Shown one piece after another: positions 1 through 5,807 of a stretch of DNA of 6,681 nucleotides. The stretch is taken from NCBI GenBank assembly GCA_014361085.1, contig JACIWG010000083.1, positions 1-6,681 on the forward strand, read 5' to 3'. The notes below the pieces were generated by a model. That model was not told where the DNA came from and did not search any database. It saw nothing but the letters and a program-made list of their open reading frames with translations. Origin of the DNA: Nitrososphaeria archaeon (lineage in GTDB: Archaea > Thermoproteota > Nitrososphaeria > JACIWG01). The position numbers and the translations under genes are program-made. Position 1 is the stretch's first letter. Every line of letters starts with the position of its first letter.

Positions 1-647
1 TCAAAAAGATTTTGTGAAAGTAGGCCTGGAATATCGTCTAGAACTAATATTCCAATTGAATCTTTTATTAATTCAAGCTGCGCCTTTAACCATCTTATAC
101 AAAGTTTAGTTGTTTTGTCAACAAGTTTATGCATCCATTGTGGACTGAGTTTCAAATCGGCGATAAATTTCGTAAGTCCACGAATGTGTGCTGCCGTCAC
201 AAGAGGCCCTCTAGCAGCAATAAATTTGATACTATATCCTTTTTCTTCTAAAACTTTCTGATAATACTCGTACAATTCTAAAGCCAATGGCATTAGTCCA
301 TCAGTTTGCGGGTCTGGATCCTCTAACTCGTCTATCTCTTCATACCTTCTTATTATTGGTGAAGGAAATGGTAAACCATCCTTTTTTCATTTAAGTTTAC
401 AACCGAATGCTGAAGGTTCAATTAGCATGCCATATTCGACCCAGAATCCTGGAAAAAATACTATTTCAGGAAACTTGTTTAAAACAAAAAGATTTGCTTT
501 AATCCACTCTTCTTGCAGCAAATAATATTTTAACGTGTTCGTTCCAATGAAGCCCGGAAGTGATGGGCTGTCAACAATTAATGCAATAGGAACCTCATCA
601 GTTTGTTCAAAGTTAGCGGTTTTCAAAAACCTTTCCCATTTATCCAT
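1..647 (-). pseudogene. URO-D family (MtaA/CmuA-like) protein, interrupted by in-frame TGA, truncated by window edge
   Basis: The URO-D fold covers uroporphyrinogen III decarboxylase and the cobamide-dependent methyltransferases MtaA/CmuA. This looks like the second type, although the substrate cannot be read from the sequence. Start is ATG at 645-647. The first 86 codons carry the family-like segments VPIALIVDSP, FFPGFWVEYGM and EPSAFGC. Codon 87 is TGA (387-389). Beyond it the same frame stays open for 128 codons to the window edge and continues the family pattern: DGLPFPSP, then ARGPLVTAAHIRGLTKF, then ILVLDDIPGLLS. No frameshift is needed, so one nonsense codon separates two homologous halves. 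A Trp (TGG) is plausible at this position but not proven. The C-terminal part lies outside the window. The gene is divergent from the AOR gene. It may be a recent pseudogene, a sequence error or a readthrough product. Selenocysteine is less likely, since no catalytic Cys is expected here. Confidence 0.8.
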
Positions 648-677
648 TTATAGTCAAGATGGTCTAATCTTTTATCG

Positions 678-690
678 TAAATAAAAATTT
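678..690 (-). promoter_or_regulatory. Putative TATA element of the URO-D-like gene
   Basis: On the minus strand the AT-rich core TTTTTATTT lies about 37 bases before the ATG at 647. With the usual archaeal distance of about 25 bases to the start site, transcription would begin near 655-660 and leave a leader of about 10 bases. No Shine-Dalgarno sequence is visible before the ATG, which agrees with a very short leader. The whole region is AT-rich, so this is a position-based guess. Confidence 0.35.
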
Positions 691-770
691 TACTGATGAT
701 AAAATTGATTTAAATGCATTTTGTTTTTGATTTATTTTAAACTCGAACGTATACAATTTTAAATTTTAGA

Positions 771-782
771 AAAATATATATC
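771..782 (+). promoter_or_regulatory. Putative TATA element of the AOR gene
   Basis: AAAATATATATC is a good match to an archaeal TATA box. Transcription starting about 25 bases downstream would fall near 802. That lies downstream of the TTG at 790 and just before the ATG at 817, and it is one reason for choosing the ATG as the start. Confidence 0.5.
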
Positions 783-816
783 ATTAAATTTGCACATCCC
801 CTTATGTGATTTAATA

Positions 817-2676
817 ATGAATGAAAACAAGTTTTTCGGTTACGTTGGCCAAATTTTGGACGTAAACCTTTCCACTTCAGAATTCAAAAACGTTCCATTG
901 AACAGGAAATGGGTTGACCTCTACATTGGAGGTGCAGGATATGCGACAAGAATCTTATATGACCTAGTAGACAAAAATATAGACCCACTCTCTCCAGAAA
1001 ATCCTCTAATTATAATGACAGGCCCCTTCACTGGTATAGTCGCTACATCACCTAAGACCACTATCGTAAGCAGGTCTCCTCTAACAGGATTCTTGAGCAA
1101 AACTGTAGGCGGCGGATCCTTCGGTATTGCGTTAAAGAAGGCTGGCTATGATGGAATAGTGTTAAGAGGAAAAGCCAAAGCACCAACATATCTCACAATA
1201 GTTAACGGTGTTCCAAAACTGAATAATGCGTCAAAATTGTGGGGTAAAGGAACATTTGAAACATTTAATAAGATAAGAAAAGAGTTGGGTGATGAAAAGG
1301 TTAGGGTGGCAGCAATAGGTCCAGCTGGAGAAAATCTAGTTAAAATATCCTCTATAATAACTGATGAAAGGAGAGTTTTCGGTAGGACTGGATTAGGTGC
1401 AGTGATGGGTTCAAAGAATGTTAAGGCTATAGCTGTAAGAGGGAACAAGAAAATAGAGTTATATGATGAAAAAAGGCTTCTGGAATTAAATAAAAAGTAT
1501 CTTGCTGCAGCGCCTCAAACGCCAAGGGGGGGTGGCTTAAGAGCATATGGTACAGGCGGTGGTGTCGTAACATTTAATCAAATGGGCAATCTTCCAATAA
1601 AAAATTGGACTCAAGGAATATGGGCTGACGCTGAAAAGATTTCTTCTCAAAAGATGATGGAAAAGTACAAGCTTGGAGAAGGTATGAAGGCTTGTGGTGA
1701 AGAAATCTTCTGCTCACTACAGTGTGAGCGTAGGATAAAGATGGAGAGCGAAAAATATGGTTCATCGACTGGAAAGGGGCCTGAATATGAAACTCTGGCA
1801 GCATTAGGTTCAATGACATTAGTCAGCGAAATTGAAGCCATCATAAAGGCTAACGACTTATGTGATGATCTAGGCCTAGACACAATTTCTACAGGAACTG
1901 TTATAGCATGGGCAATGGAAGCCTACGAAAAGGGCATAATATCAGAATCTGAGATAGGCTTCCCACTAAAATGGGGTGATGGTGAAGCACTAACAAAAAT
2001 TATTCCCATGATCGCATACAAGAAGGGTTTTGGGCAGCTCCTGTCTGAAGGTGTAAAGGAGGCGTCATCAAAAATAGGCAAGGGTAGTGAAAAATTTGCA
2101 GTACACTCCAAAGGCTTGGAACTTCCAATGCACAATCCAAGACTGTTCCAGACAATGGGTCTAGTCTACGCCTTCTCCAATATAGGAGCATCACATCTTC
2201 AAGGTTTAGCAATGCTTGTAGAAAGAGGCGCCCTACTACCGGAGTTCGGTATAACTGAAGTCCCAAAAGATGTTCCTTCAAAGATTAAAACAGTAATCAT
2301 AGGACAGAACATTTGTAATGTCGCAGACTCACTTGGACTATGCAAGTTCGGCATATACGGGATCATGGACTTCAGCCATTTCGCTGAAGCATTCAATTCA
2401 ATAACTGGAAAAAATGAAACAAAAGATTCTCTTCTCAAGGTTGGTGAAAGAATCTGGTACCTAGAACGTCTACTGAACCTGAAATTGGGTCTAAAGCCAG
2501 AAGACGACAGCCTACCGTACAGGATCGTGCACGAATCCGTTCCTGACGGTGCAGCAAAAGGCCTAACATTCCCAGTTGAAACATACTTCCCAGAATTCTA
2601 TAAGGCTAGAGAAATAGATCCTAAAACAGGACAGGTTAGCAAGAAAAAATTAGAGGAACTAGCACTTGACATCTAG
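817..2676 (+). CDS. Aldehyde ferredoxin oxidoreductase (AOR) family protein, tungsten-bispterin enzyme
   Basis: AOR-family enzymes oxidise aldehydes to carboxylic acids in the cytoplasm and pass electrons to ferredoxin. They use a tungsten-bispterin centre and a [4Fe-4S] cluster. At 619 residues this is a normal full length. The N-terminal domain has typical segments: FGYVGQILDVNLS near residue 7, TGPFTG, TVGGGSFG and GRTGLGAVMGSKNVKAIAV. The two pterin-binding motifs are present as DDLGLD (350-355) and DSLGLC (504-509, with C509 as a cluster ligand). The other cluster cysteines are C293, C299 and C303. Their C-x5-C-x3-C spacing differs from the classical C-x2-C-x3-C. I chose ATG 817 over an in-frame TTG at 790 because a GTGAT Shine-Dalgarno (806-810) precedes it by six bases and the family begins near this point. 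The gene stands alone, divergent from the URO-D-like gene. The aldehyde substrate is unknown; family membership is certain. Confidence 0.95.
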   Translation: MNENKFFGYVGQILDVNLSTSEFKNVPLNRKWVDLYIGGAGYATRILYDLVDKNIDPLSPENPLIIMTGPFTGIVATSPKTTIVSRSPLTGFLSKTVGGGSFGIALKKAGYDGIVLRGKAKAPTYLTIVNGVPKLNNASKLWGKGTFETFNKIRKELGDEKVRVAAIGPAGENLVKISSIITDERRVFGRTGLGAVMGSKNVKAIAVRGNKKIELYDEKRLLELNKKYLAAAPQTPRGGGLRAYGTGGGVVTFNQMGNLPIKNWTQGIWADAEKISSQKMMEKYKLGEGMKACGEEIFCSLQCERRIKMESEKYGSSTGKGPEYETLAALGSMTLVSEIEAIIKANDLCDDLGLDTISTGTVIAWAMEAYEKGIISESEIGFPLKWGDGEALTKIIPMIAYKKGFGQLLSEGVKEASSKIGKGSEKFAVHSKGLELPMHNPRLFQTMGLVYAFSNIGASHLQGLAMLVERGALLPEFGITEVPKDVPSKIKTVIIGQNICNVADSLGLCKFGIYGIMDFSHFAEAFNSITGKNETKDSLLKVGERIWYLERLLNLKLGLKPEDDSLPYRIVHESVPDGAAKGLTFPVETYFPEFYKAREIDPKTGQVSKKKLEELALDI

Positions 2677-2705
2677 CAAAAATATTCCAATTTATTCCTA
2701 CCTCC

Positions 2706-2712
2706 TTTTTTT
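2706..2712 (+). terminator. Possible T-tract terminator after the AOR gene
   Basis: A run of seven T preceded by CCTCC lies 30 bases after the AOR stop. Oligo-T tracts without a hairpin terminate archaeal transcription. No stem-loop is visible. It is supported by position only. Confidence 0.35.
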
Positions 2713-2750
2713 AGAAAACATTACTCATTTCCTAGGTGCTTATAAGATAA

Positions 2751-2760
2751 TATTTAAATA
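2751..2760 (+). promoter_or_regulatory. Putative TATA element of the HEPN-MNT pair
   Basis: TATTTAAATA ends 28 bases before the TTG at 2789, so transcription would start only a few bases before the start codon. That fits the lack of a close Shine-Dalgarno sequence. A T8 run (2773-2780) lies between the two. A second AT-rich candidate, CTTATAAGA, sits at about 2739-2747. Confidence 0.45.
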
Positions 2761-2788
2761 CACAGGAAAGAATTTTTTTTGAGAATAT

Positions 2789-3175
2789 TTGTCATTTGAG
2801 GAAGCTGAAATACTTAAGGTAAGGGCTGAAGCATTTTTACGTAACGCTAAAGCCCTCATAGATAATAGAGAATGGGATCTTGCAATCTTCAACCTAAAAC
2901 AGTTCTGCCAACTTATTCTCAAGTATAAGCTTTTAGTAAAAAGGGGAGGCTACTTGAAAACTCATTCACTTAGAACAATATTACGTGTCCTAGGCCAAGA
3001 TAATCCTAAACTTCTAGAACTTGTCGAAGATGAAAGAAACCTTCACTATATTGCTAGGATCGAAGAAGCCTACATTGTGGCAAGATATTTACCATACACT
3101 TTTGAAGAAAAGGAAGTGCTAGATATTTACAGGTTTGTTGTAGAGGTGTTTAAGCCAATTGTCGAAAGCATATGA
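2789..3175 (+). CDS. HEPN domain protein (partner of the adjacent nucleotidyltransferase)
   Basis: This 128-residue, mostly helical protein matches archaeal HEPN proteins along its whole length. The N-terminal SFEEAEILKVRAEAFLRNA is followed by the AIFNLKQFCQLILKY helix (32-46), the THSL turn (58-61) and the characteristic EEAYIVARYLP segment (92-102). The start is TTG at 2789; there is no in-frame ATG and the family begins at this point. HEPN proteins paired with minimal nucleotidyltransferases act as RNase toxins in some systems (HepT of HepT/MntA), with the partner AMPylating a Tyr in an R-x4-H-x-Y motif. I do not see that motif. The only spacing match, R52 to H59, is part of the general GG..KTHSL turn. 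Toxin activity is therefore unsupported and a different role is possible. The 3' end overlaps the MNT gene by 17 bases, so the two are co-transcribed and probably form a complex. Confidence 0.9.
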   Translation: MSFEEAEILKVRAEAFLRNAKALIDNREWDLAIFNLKQFCQLILKYKLLVKRGGYLKTHSLRTILRVLGQDNPKLLELVEDERNLHYIARIEEAYIVARYLPYTFEEKEVLDIYRFVVEVFKPIVESI

Positions 3176-3482
3176 GGACAAAATAATGGATTATCTAAAA
3201 AGGCACATGAAAATAGCATACGAGGTTAAAAAGATTATAAAGGAAATAGACTCGAATGCTAAAGTGTATGTTTTCGGGTCAACTGTAAGAGGAAAGTATA
3301 CTGCATCAAGCGACATAGACATGCTCGTGGTAACAGAAAAGATTGAAGAGAAAAACAGGATGGCAGTTGAAGTTTATAAGCATGTTGAAGCCCCCGTGGA
3401 ACTCCATATTGTAACACCTGAAAAGTTTGAGAACTGGTACAAGAAGTTCATTAAACCTGAGGAGCTAGTTGAAATAGAATAG
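3159..3482 (+). CDS. Minimal nucleotidyltransferase (MNT), DNA polymerase beta superfamily
   Basis: This 107-residue nucleotidyltransferase has the core motifs GSTVRG (40-45) and SDID (51-54), whose two Asp bind the catalytic metal. A likely third carboxylate is E81 in VELHIVTPE. It would transfer a nucleotide from an NTP to a partner; in the characterised HepT/MntA systems the transfer is AMP onto the HEPN protein. The TTG at 3159, inside the HEPN gene, gives the usual family length with an N-terminal helix, and GAGGTG lies upstream of it. ATG 3186 is a real alternative, because a GAGG at 3174-3177 is ideally spaced for it, and it would shorten the protein by nine residues. Overlap with the HEPN gene argues for coupled translation. 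The motifs are intact, so it is probably an active enzyme. Its target is inferred from pairing alone. Confidence 0.9.
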   Translation: MSKAYEDKIMDYLKRHMKIAYEVKKIIKEIDSNAKVYVFGSTVRGKYTASSDIDMLVVTEKIEEKNRMAVEVYKHVEAPVELHIVTPEKFENWYKKFIKPEELVEIE

Positions 3483-3759
3483 ACCTAAAATAAGGCATTA
3501 TTTTGTAATTTTTGATTGTGATCTAGAAAAAGGCCAATGATATTAACGAATTTGATGCCTATAGAACGATTGGTTTAAAGTGGCTTATCAAAATATTCTT
3601 TTTTAAATATTTTATTGAGTCAACAGCAGCTTTTTTTGATGAAGGCTTTTGTAAACATTCTACAGCTAACCATTTATCATATCCTTTATTCCAGAAAAGA
3701 TGCTATCAAAATAGTACCCAAAGTTTCTGAGATAACAATACTAAACTTAAACTAAACCA
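3483..3759. other. Convergent intergenic region with no intact gene
   Basis: This 277-base stretch lies between the converging MNT and Gfo/Idh genes. It holds AT-rich DNA with short T-runs (3501-3504, 3509-3513) that could end MNT transcription, and the gene remnant described separately at 3559-3716. I see no RNA gene, repeat array or other reading frame worth reporting. Confidence 0.7.
3559..3716 (-). pseudogene. C-terminal remnant of a xylose-isomerase-like TIM-barrel sugar isomerase/epimerase
   Basis: Two minus-strand frames join to give the end of a sugar-phosphate isomerase/epimerase (AP-endonuclease-2 fold). The upstream frame reads FDSIFSGIKD. A frame change near 3680 then gives GYDKWLAVECLQKPSS, followed by KKAAVDSIKYLKK and a TAG at 3559-3561. 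In intact relatives the pattern is roughly (D)WD.IF.ALK.IGYDGWL.VE, then a helix with S..YLK at the C-terminus. The Glu after WLAV would be the last-strand metal ligand. The break is consistent with a small deletion between GGATAT repeats; that is inference. About 55 of an expected 270-300 residues remain. No start or N-terminal part fits in the 43 bases before the Gfo/Idh stop, so the gene is dead. It lies directly downstream of the IolG-like gene on the same strand and may once have been part of its operon (IolE- or IolO-like). Confidence 0.65.
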
Positions 3760-4752
3760 CTAAAGTTCAACCGCTTTTCCTTCCTTTAAAGAAACTTTTG
3801 CGGCTTCAGCGATTTTAACAGACATAAGTCCATCAAAAGCCGTAACTTTTGGCTCCACATTCTCCACAACACATTTAATAAACTCCTGAATCTCCCTCAT
3901 ATATGATTCCCTAAAACGTTCTATAAACCAGTAAGGATAATCATTGTATATCTTTGATTTTTCAAAAATCTTGGTAAAAGTTACAGTCGGCTGCTCTATC
4001 CTAATAGCAGCTTTATCGCCAACAATTTCAGCCCTAACATCATGCCCATAAGGACAAAATTCAAAGGCTTTAACAGTGCCAAGAACATCATTAACAAATT
4101 TTAGAATACAGACAACACTTTGATCCCGTCCAAACATACCCCTAGTTTCAGCGTAAACCTTTTTCACTTCACTGCCAACAAGCCACCTAAGTATATCGAA
4201 GTCATGTGTTCCTGAAGTAAAAAATATTCCACCACTAAGCTCTTCTTTCGCCTCCCAACCGGCATGAGGTTCTGGATCAAAAGTGTTAGAGTGAGCATCA
4301 ACAATCCTTCCAATAAAACCTTCATCAATAAGCTTTTTCGCCTTCTCATAAGATGGATCAAATCTTCTATTAAATCCAACCTGCAACCTTAAACCAGACA
4401 CTTTAACTCTTCTAACAACATCCTCACATTCTCTACTACTTATACACAATGGTTTTTCACAAAAAACATGCTTTCCAGACTCAATAGATTTTACAATTAC
4501 ATCATAGTGTAAATTGTTGGGTAAAGATACGATAACCGCATCCACTTCAGGATCCTTAAGCAATACTTCATATGATGAGTAAACCTTTTTAGCTCCAACC
4601 TCCTTCGCTAAATTTTCTGCGGCCGCTAAATTTATGTCAGCTATAGCAATCACCTTTGCATTTGTATAGAGAACAGCATTTTTTGCATGTAAAGCTCCAA
4701 TCTTTCCAGCGCCAATAACGCCAACTTTAACAGGAGTATCACAATTATACAT
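3760..4752 (-). CDS. Gfo/Idh/MocA family oxidoreductase, inositol 2-dehydrogenase-like
   Basis: This cytoplasmic 330-residue NAD(P)-dependent dehydrogenase has normal family length. It has a Rossmann domain with GAGKIG (14-19) and D39 at the end of strand 2, which favours NAD. FCEKPL (97-102) carries the catalytic Lys100. GFNRRFD (126-132) and GG..F..GTHDFD (174-186) open the C-terminal sugar-binding domain. The pattern YGHDVRAEIVG, then EIQEFI, then AFDGL and a KAVEL ending matches bacterial IolG closely, so myo-inositol 2-dehydrogenase is the nearest role I recognise. The catalytic His is H183, but the Asp four residues before it in IolG is Thr179 here, so activity or substrate may differ. 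The start is ATG 4752, with no Shine-Dalgarno and a TATA element close by, which suggests a short leader. It is divergent from the creatininase-family and IolM-like genes, consistent with shared control. Other cyclitol or sugar dehydrogenases remain possible. Confidence 0.9.
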   Translation of the reverse strand: MYNCDTPVKVGVIGAGKIGALHAKNAVLYTNAKVIAIADINLAAAENLAKEVGAKKVYSSYEVLLKDPEVDAVIVSLPNNLHYDVIVKSIESGKHVFCEKPLCISSRECEDVVRRVKVSGLRLQVGFNRRFDPSYEKAKKLIDEGFIGRIVDAHSNTFDPEPHAGWEAKEELSGGIFFTSGTHDFDILRWLVGSEVKKVYAETRGMFGRDQSVVCILKFVNDVLGTVKAFEFCPYGHDVRAEIVGDKAAIRIEQPTVTFTKIFEKSKIYNDYPYWFIERFRESYMREIQEFIKCVVENVEPKVTAFDGLMSVKIAEAAKVSLKEGKAVEL

Positions 4753-4775
4753 ATGTATGAGATAAATGCAAAAGA

Positions 4776-4793
4776 TATAAAAGCCTTTTTATA
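4776..4793. promoter_or_regulatory. Shared divergent promoter with near-palindromic TATA element
   Basis: TATAAAAGCCTTTTTATA lies in the 61 bases between the two divergent starts. The left arm can serve as TATA box for the plus-strand creatininase gene, with transcription starting near 4803-4808. The right arm, read on the other strand, can serve the Gfo/Idh gene, with a start near 4762. The symmetry means one factor could block or free both directions. Promoter function is inferred from position and sequence. Confidence 0.5.
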
Positions 4794-4813
4794 CACAATA
4801 AACTCTTCTCTTA

Positions 4814-5797
4814 ATGAGGTCTATGATTAAATGGAAACTTCCCCCTCATGGGGGTCATATGGATAAACCAACCGGTATATACTTTCAGACTATGACTGGA
4901 AAGGAAATCGAGGAACGTTTAAAGGTGAACGATGTTATAATTATTCCCGTTGGCTCAACTGAAGCACACGGCCCAAACGCTCCACCTGGTGAAGACACGT
5001 TTATCGTTACACGTTTCGCTGAAGCTGTTGCTGAAGTGACAGGTTGTACGGTTGCCGAGCCTATCTGGTACGGTTCCCACCCGTATCATCATATGGGTAT
5101 GCCTGGTACAGTAATTGTTGACGATGACGTATTCAAAGCATATTTGAGAAGTGTTATGGCTGGGTTATGGAATGCAGGTTTCCGGAAGCAGATTCTCTTA
5201 AACGGTCACGGCCAAGAATATGTTATCCCTTCAGCAATACATCAGTTTGTTAAAAGATATCAGGTGCCAGGAATATTCATTAACGTTAACTGGTGGCATA
5301 TTACACCAAACGAGTTAAAGGATAAAGAGCATGGTGGACCATTTGAGACACCATTTATCCACGCTGATGAAGTTGAAACCAGTGTCAGTTTAGCCCTCTT
5401 TCCAGAATTAATTAAAATGGAGTACGCGGTTGACACTACACCACAGACCCTTTTACCGTCAATAACATCAAAATACTTGGATAAGGCTGCAAATATTTAC
5501 CAAAGGCCAATTAAATGGTATGAGCACGTCGGCTTAGGTCCCATGGAAATCTACGCCTACCCACCAGGGTGTGTGGGAAAGGCAACACTGGCTTCAGCCT
5601 CTAAGGCAACAAAATCGGTTGAAGGTGTCCTAAACTTTTTAACAGAACTAGTTAATGAAATCATTAAAAAGTATCCTCCTGGCGTACTTCCACCATGGGA
5701 ACAGTTGACACAGAGGAGCAGGGAAGAAGTTGACGCGCTTATTAGGGGTCCACTTAGGGGTGGAAAACACATTTACACTATAGCATATCCACCATAG
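4814..5797 (+). CDS. Creatininase family hydrolase (IolN-like context)
   Basis: Creatininase-fold enzymes are cytoplasmic metal-dependent hydrolases that open C-N or ring bonds, for example in creatinine and formamidopyrimidines. The metal-site motifs are clear: PVGSTEAHGP gives E50 and H52, PPGEDT gives D61, NGHG gives H132, and HADEVETS (183-190) supplies the later acidic ligand. At 327 residues it is longer than the common 230-270, mostly at the C-terminus. NGHGQE replaces the usual NGHGGN, and many aromatic and His residues (WYGSHPYHH, WWH) suggest a particular substrate pocket. The start ATG 4814 is closest to the promoter. ATG 4823 and ATG 4859 are in-frame alternatives and the first 15 residues are not family-conserved. 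The stop overlaps the Shine-Dalgarno of the IolM-like gene, so the two form an operon. By context I infer a ring-opening step like Thermotoga IolN; creatinine is unlikely. Confidence 0.9.
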   Translation: MRSMIKWKLPPHGGHMDKPTGIYFQTMTGKEIEERLKVNDVIIIPVGSTEAHGPNAPPGEDTFIVTRFAEAVAEVTGCTVAEPIWYGSHPYHHMGMPGTVIVDDDVFKAYLRSVMAGLWNAGFRKQILLNGHGQEYVIPSAIHQFVKRYQVPGIFINVNWWHITPNELKDKEHGGPFETPFIHADEVETSVSLALFPELIKMEYAVDTTPQTLLPSITSKYLDKAANIYQRPIKWYEHVGLGPMEIYAYPPGCVGKATLASASKATKSVEGVLNFLTELVNEIIKKYPPGVLPPWEQLTQRSREEVDALIRGPLRGGKHIYTIAYPP

Positions 5798-5801
5798 GTG
5801 A
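5796..5801 (+). promoter_or_regulatory. Shine-Dalgarno AGGTGA deciding a TTG start
   Basis: AGGTGA is a strong match to the archaeal anti-Shine-Dalgarno. It overlaps the TAG of the creatininase gene and ends six bases before the TTG at 5808. No comparable site precedes the in-frame ATGs at 5829 and 5832, so the TTG is favoured, although the family itself begins near 5832. Confidence 0.6.
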
Positions 5802-5807
5802 AGGGAA

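Noticed and set aside
387..389. TGA read as Trp under a variant genetic code
   Set aside because: Trp in the other genes is TGG throughout, and the HEPN gene uses TGA as its stop at the expected family length.
381..390. Frameshift at the six-base homopolymer next to the TGA in the URO-D-like gene
   Set aside because: Careful codon counting shows both halves are in the same frame; only a single TGA separates them, so no indel is needed.
790..816. TTG at 790 as start of the AOR protein (nine extra residues)
   Set aside because: A TATA element at 771-782 would place transcription start downstream of 790, ATG 817 has a spaced GTGAT, and the family begins near the FGYVG segment.
1146..1448. 100-codon minus-strand frame inside the AOR gene
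   Set aside because: It is antisense to well-conserved AOR sequence and its translation resembles no family; other antisense frames within this gene are rejected for the same reason.
3483..3759. Possible small RNA or regulatory element in the convergent gap
   Set aside because: I found no stable stem-loop or tRNA-like pattern; the recognisable structure there is the TIM-barrel gene remnant.
4164..4379. 71-codon frame overlapping the Gfo/Idh gene on the same strand
   Set aside because: It is an out-of-frame shadow of conserved Gfo/Idh coding sequence with low-complexity Leu-rich translation.
2674..5797. TAG always meaning pyrrolysine in this genome
   Set aside because: The AOR, MNT, Gfo/Idh and creatininase-family genes all end in TAG at sensible family lengths, with another stop 1-22 codons later. 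Context-dependent readthrough remains possible.
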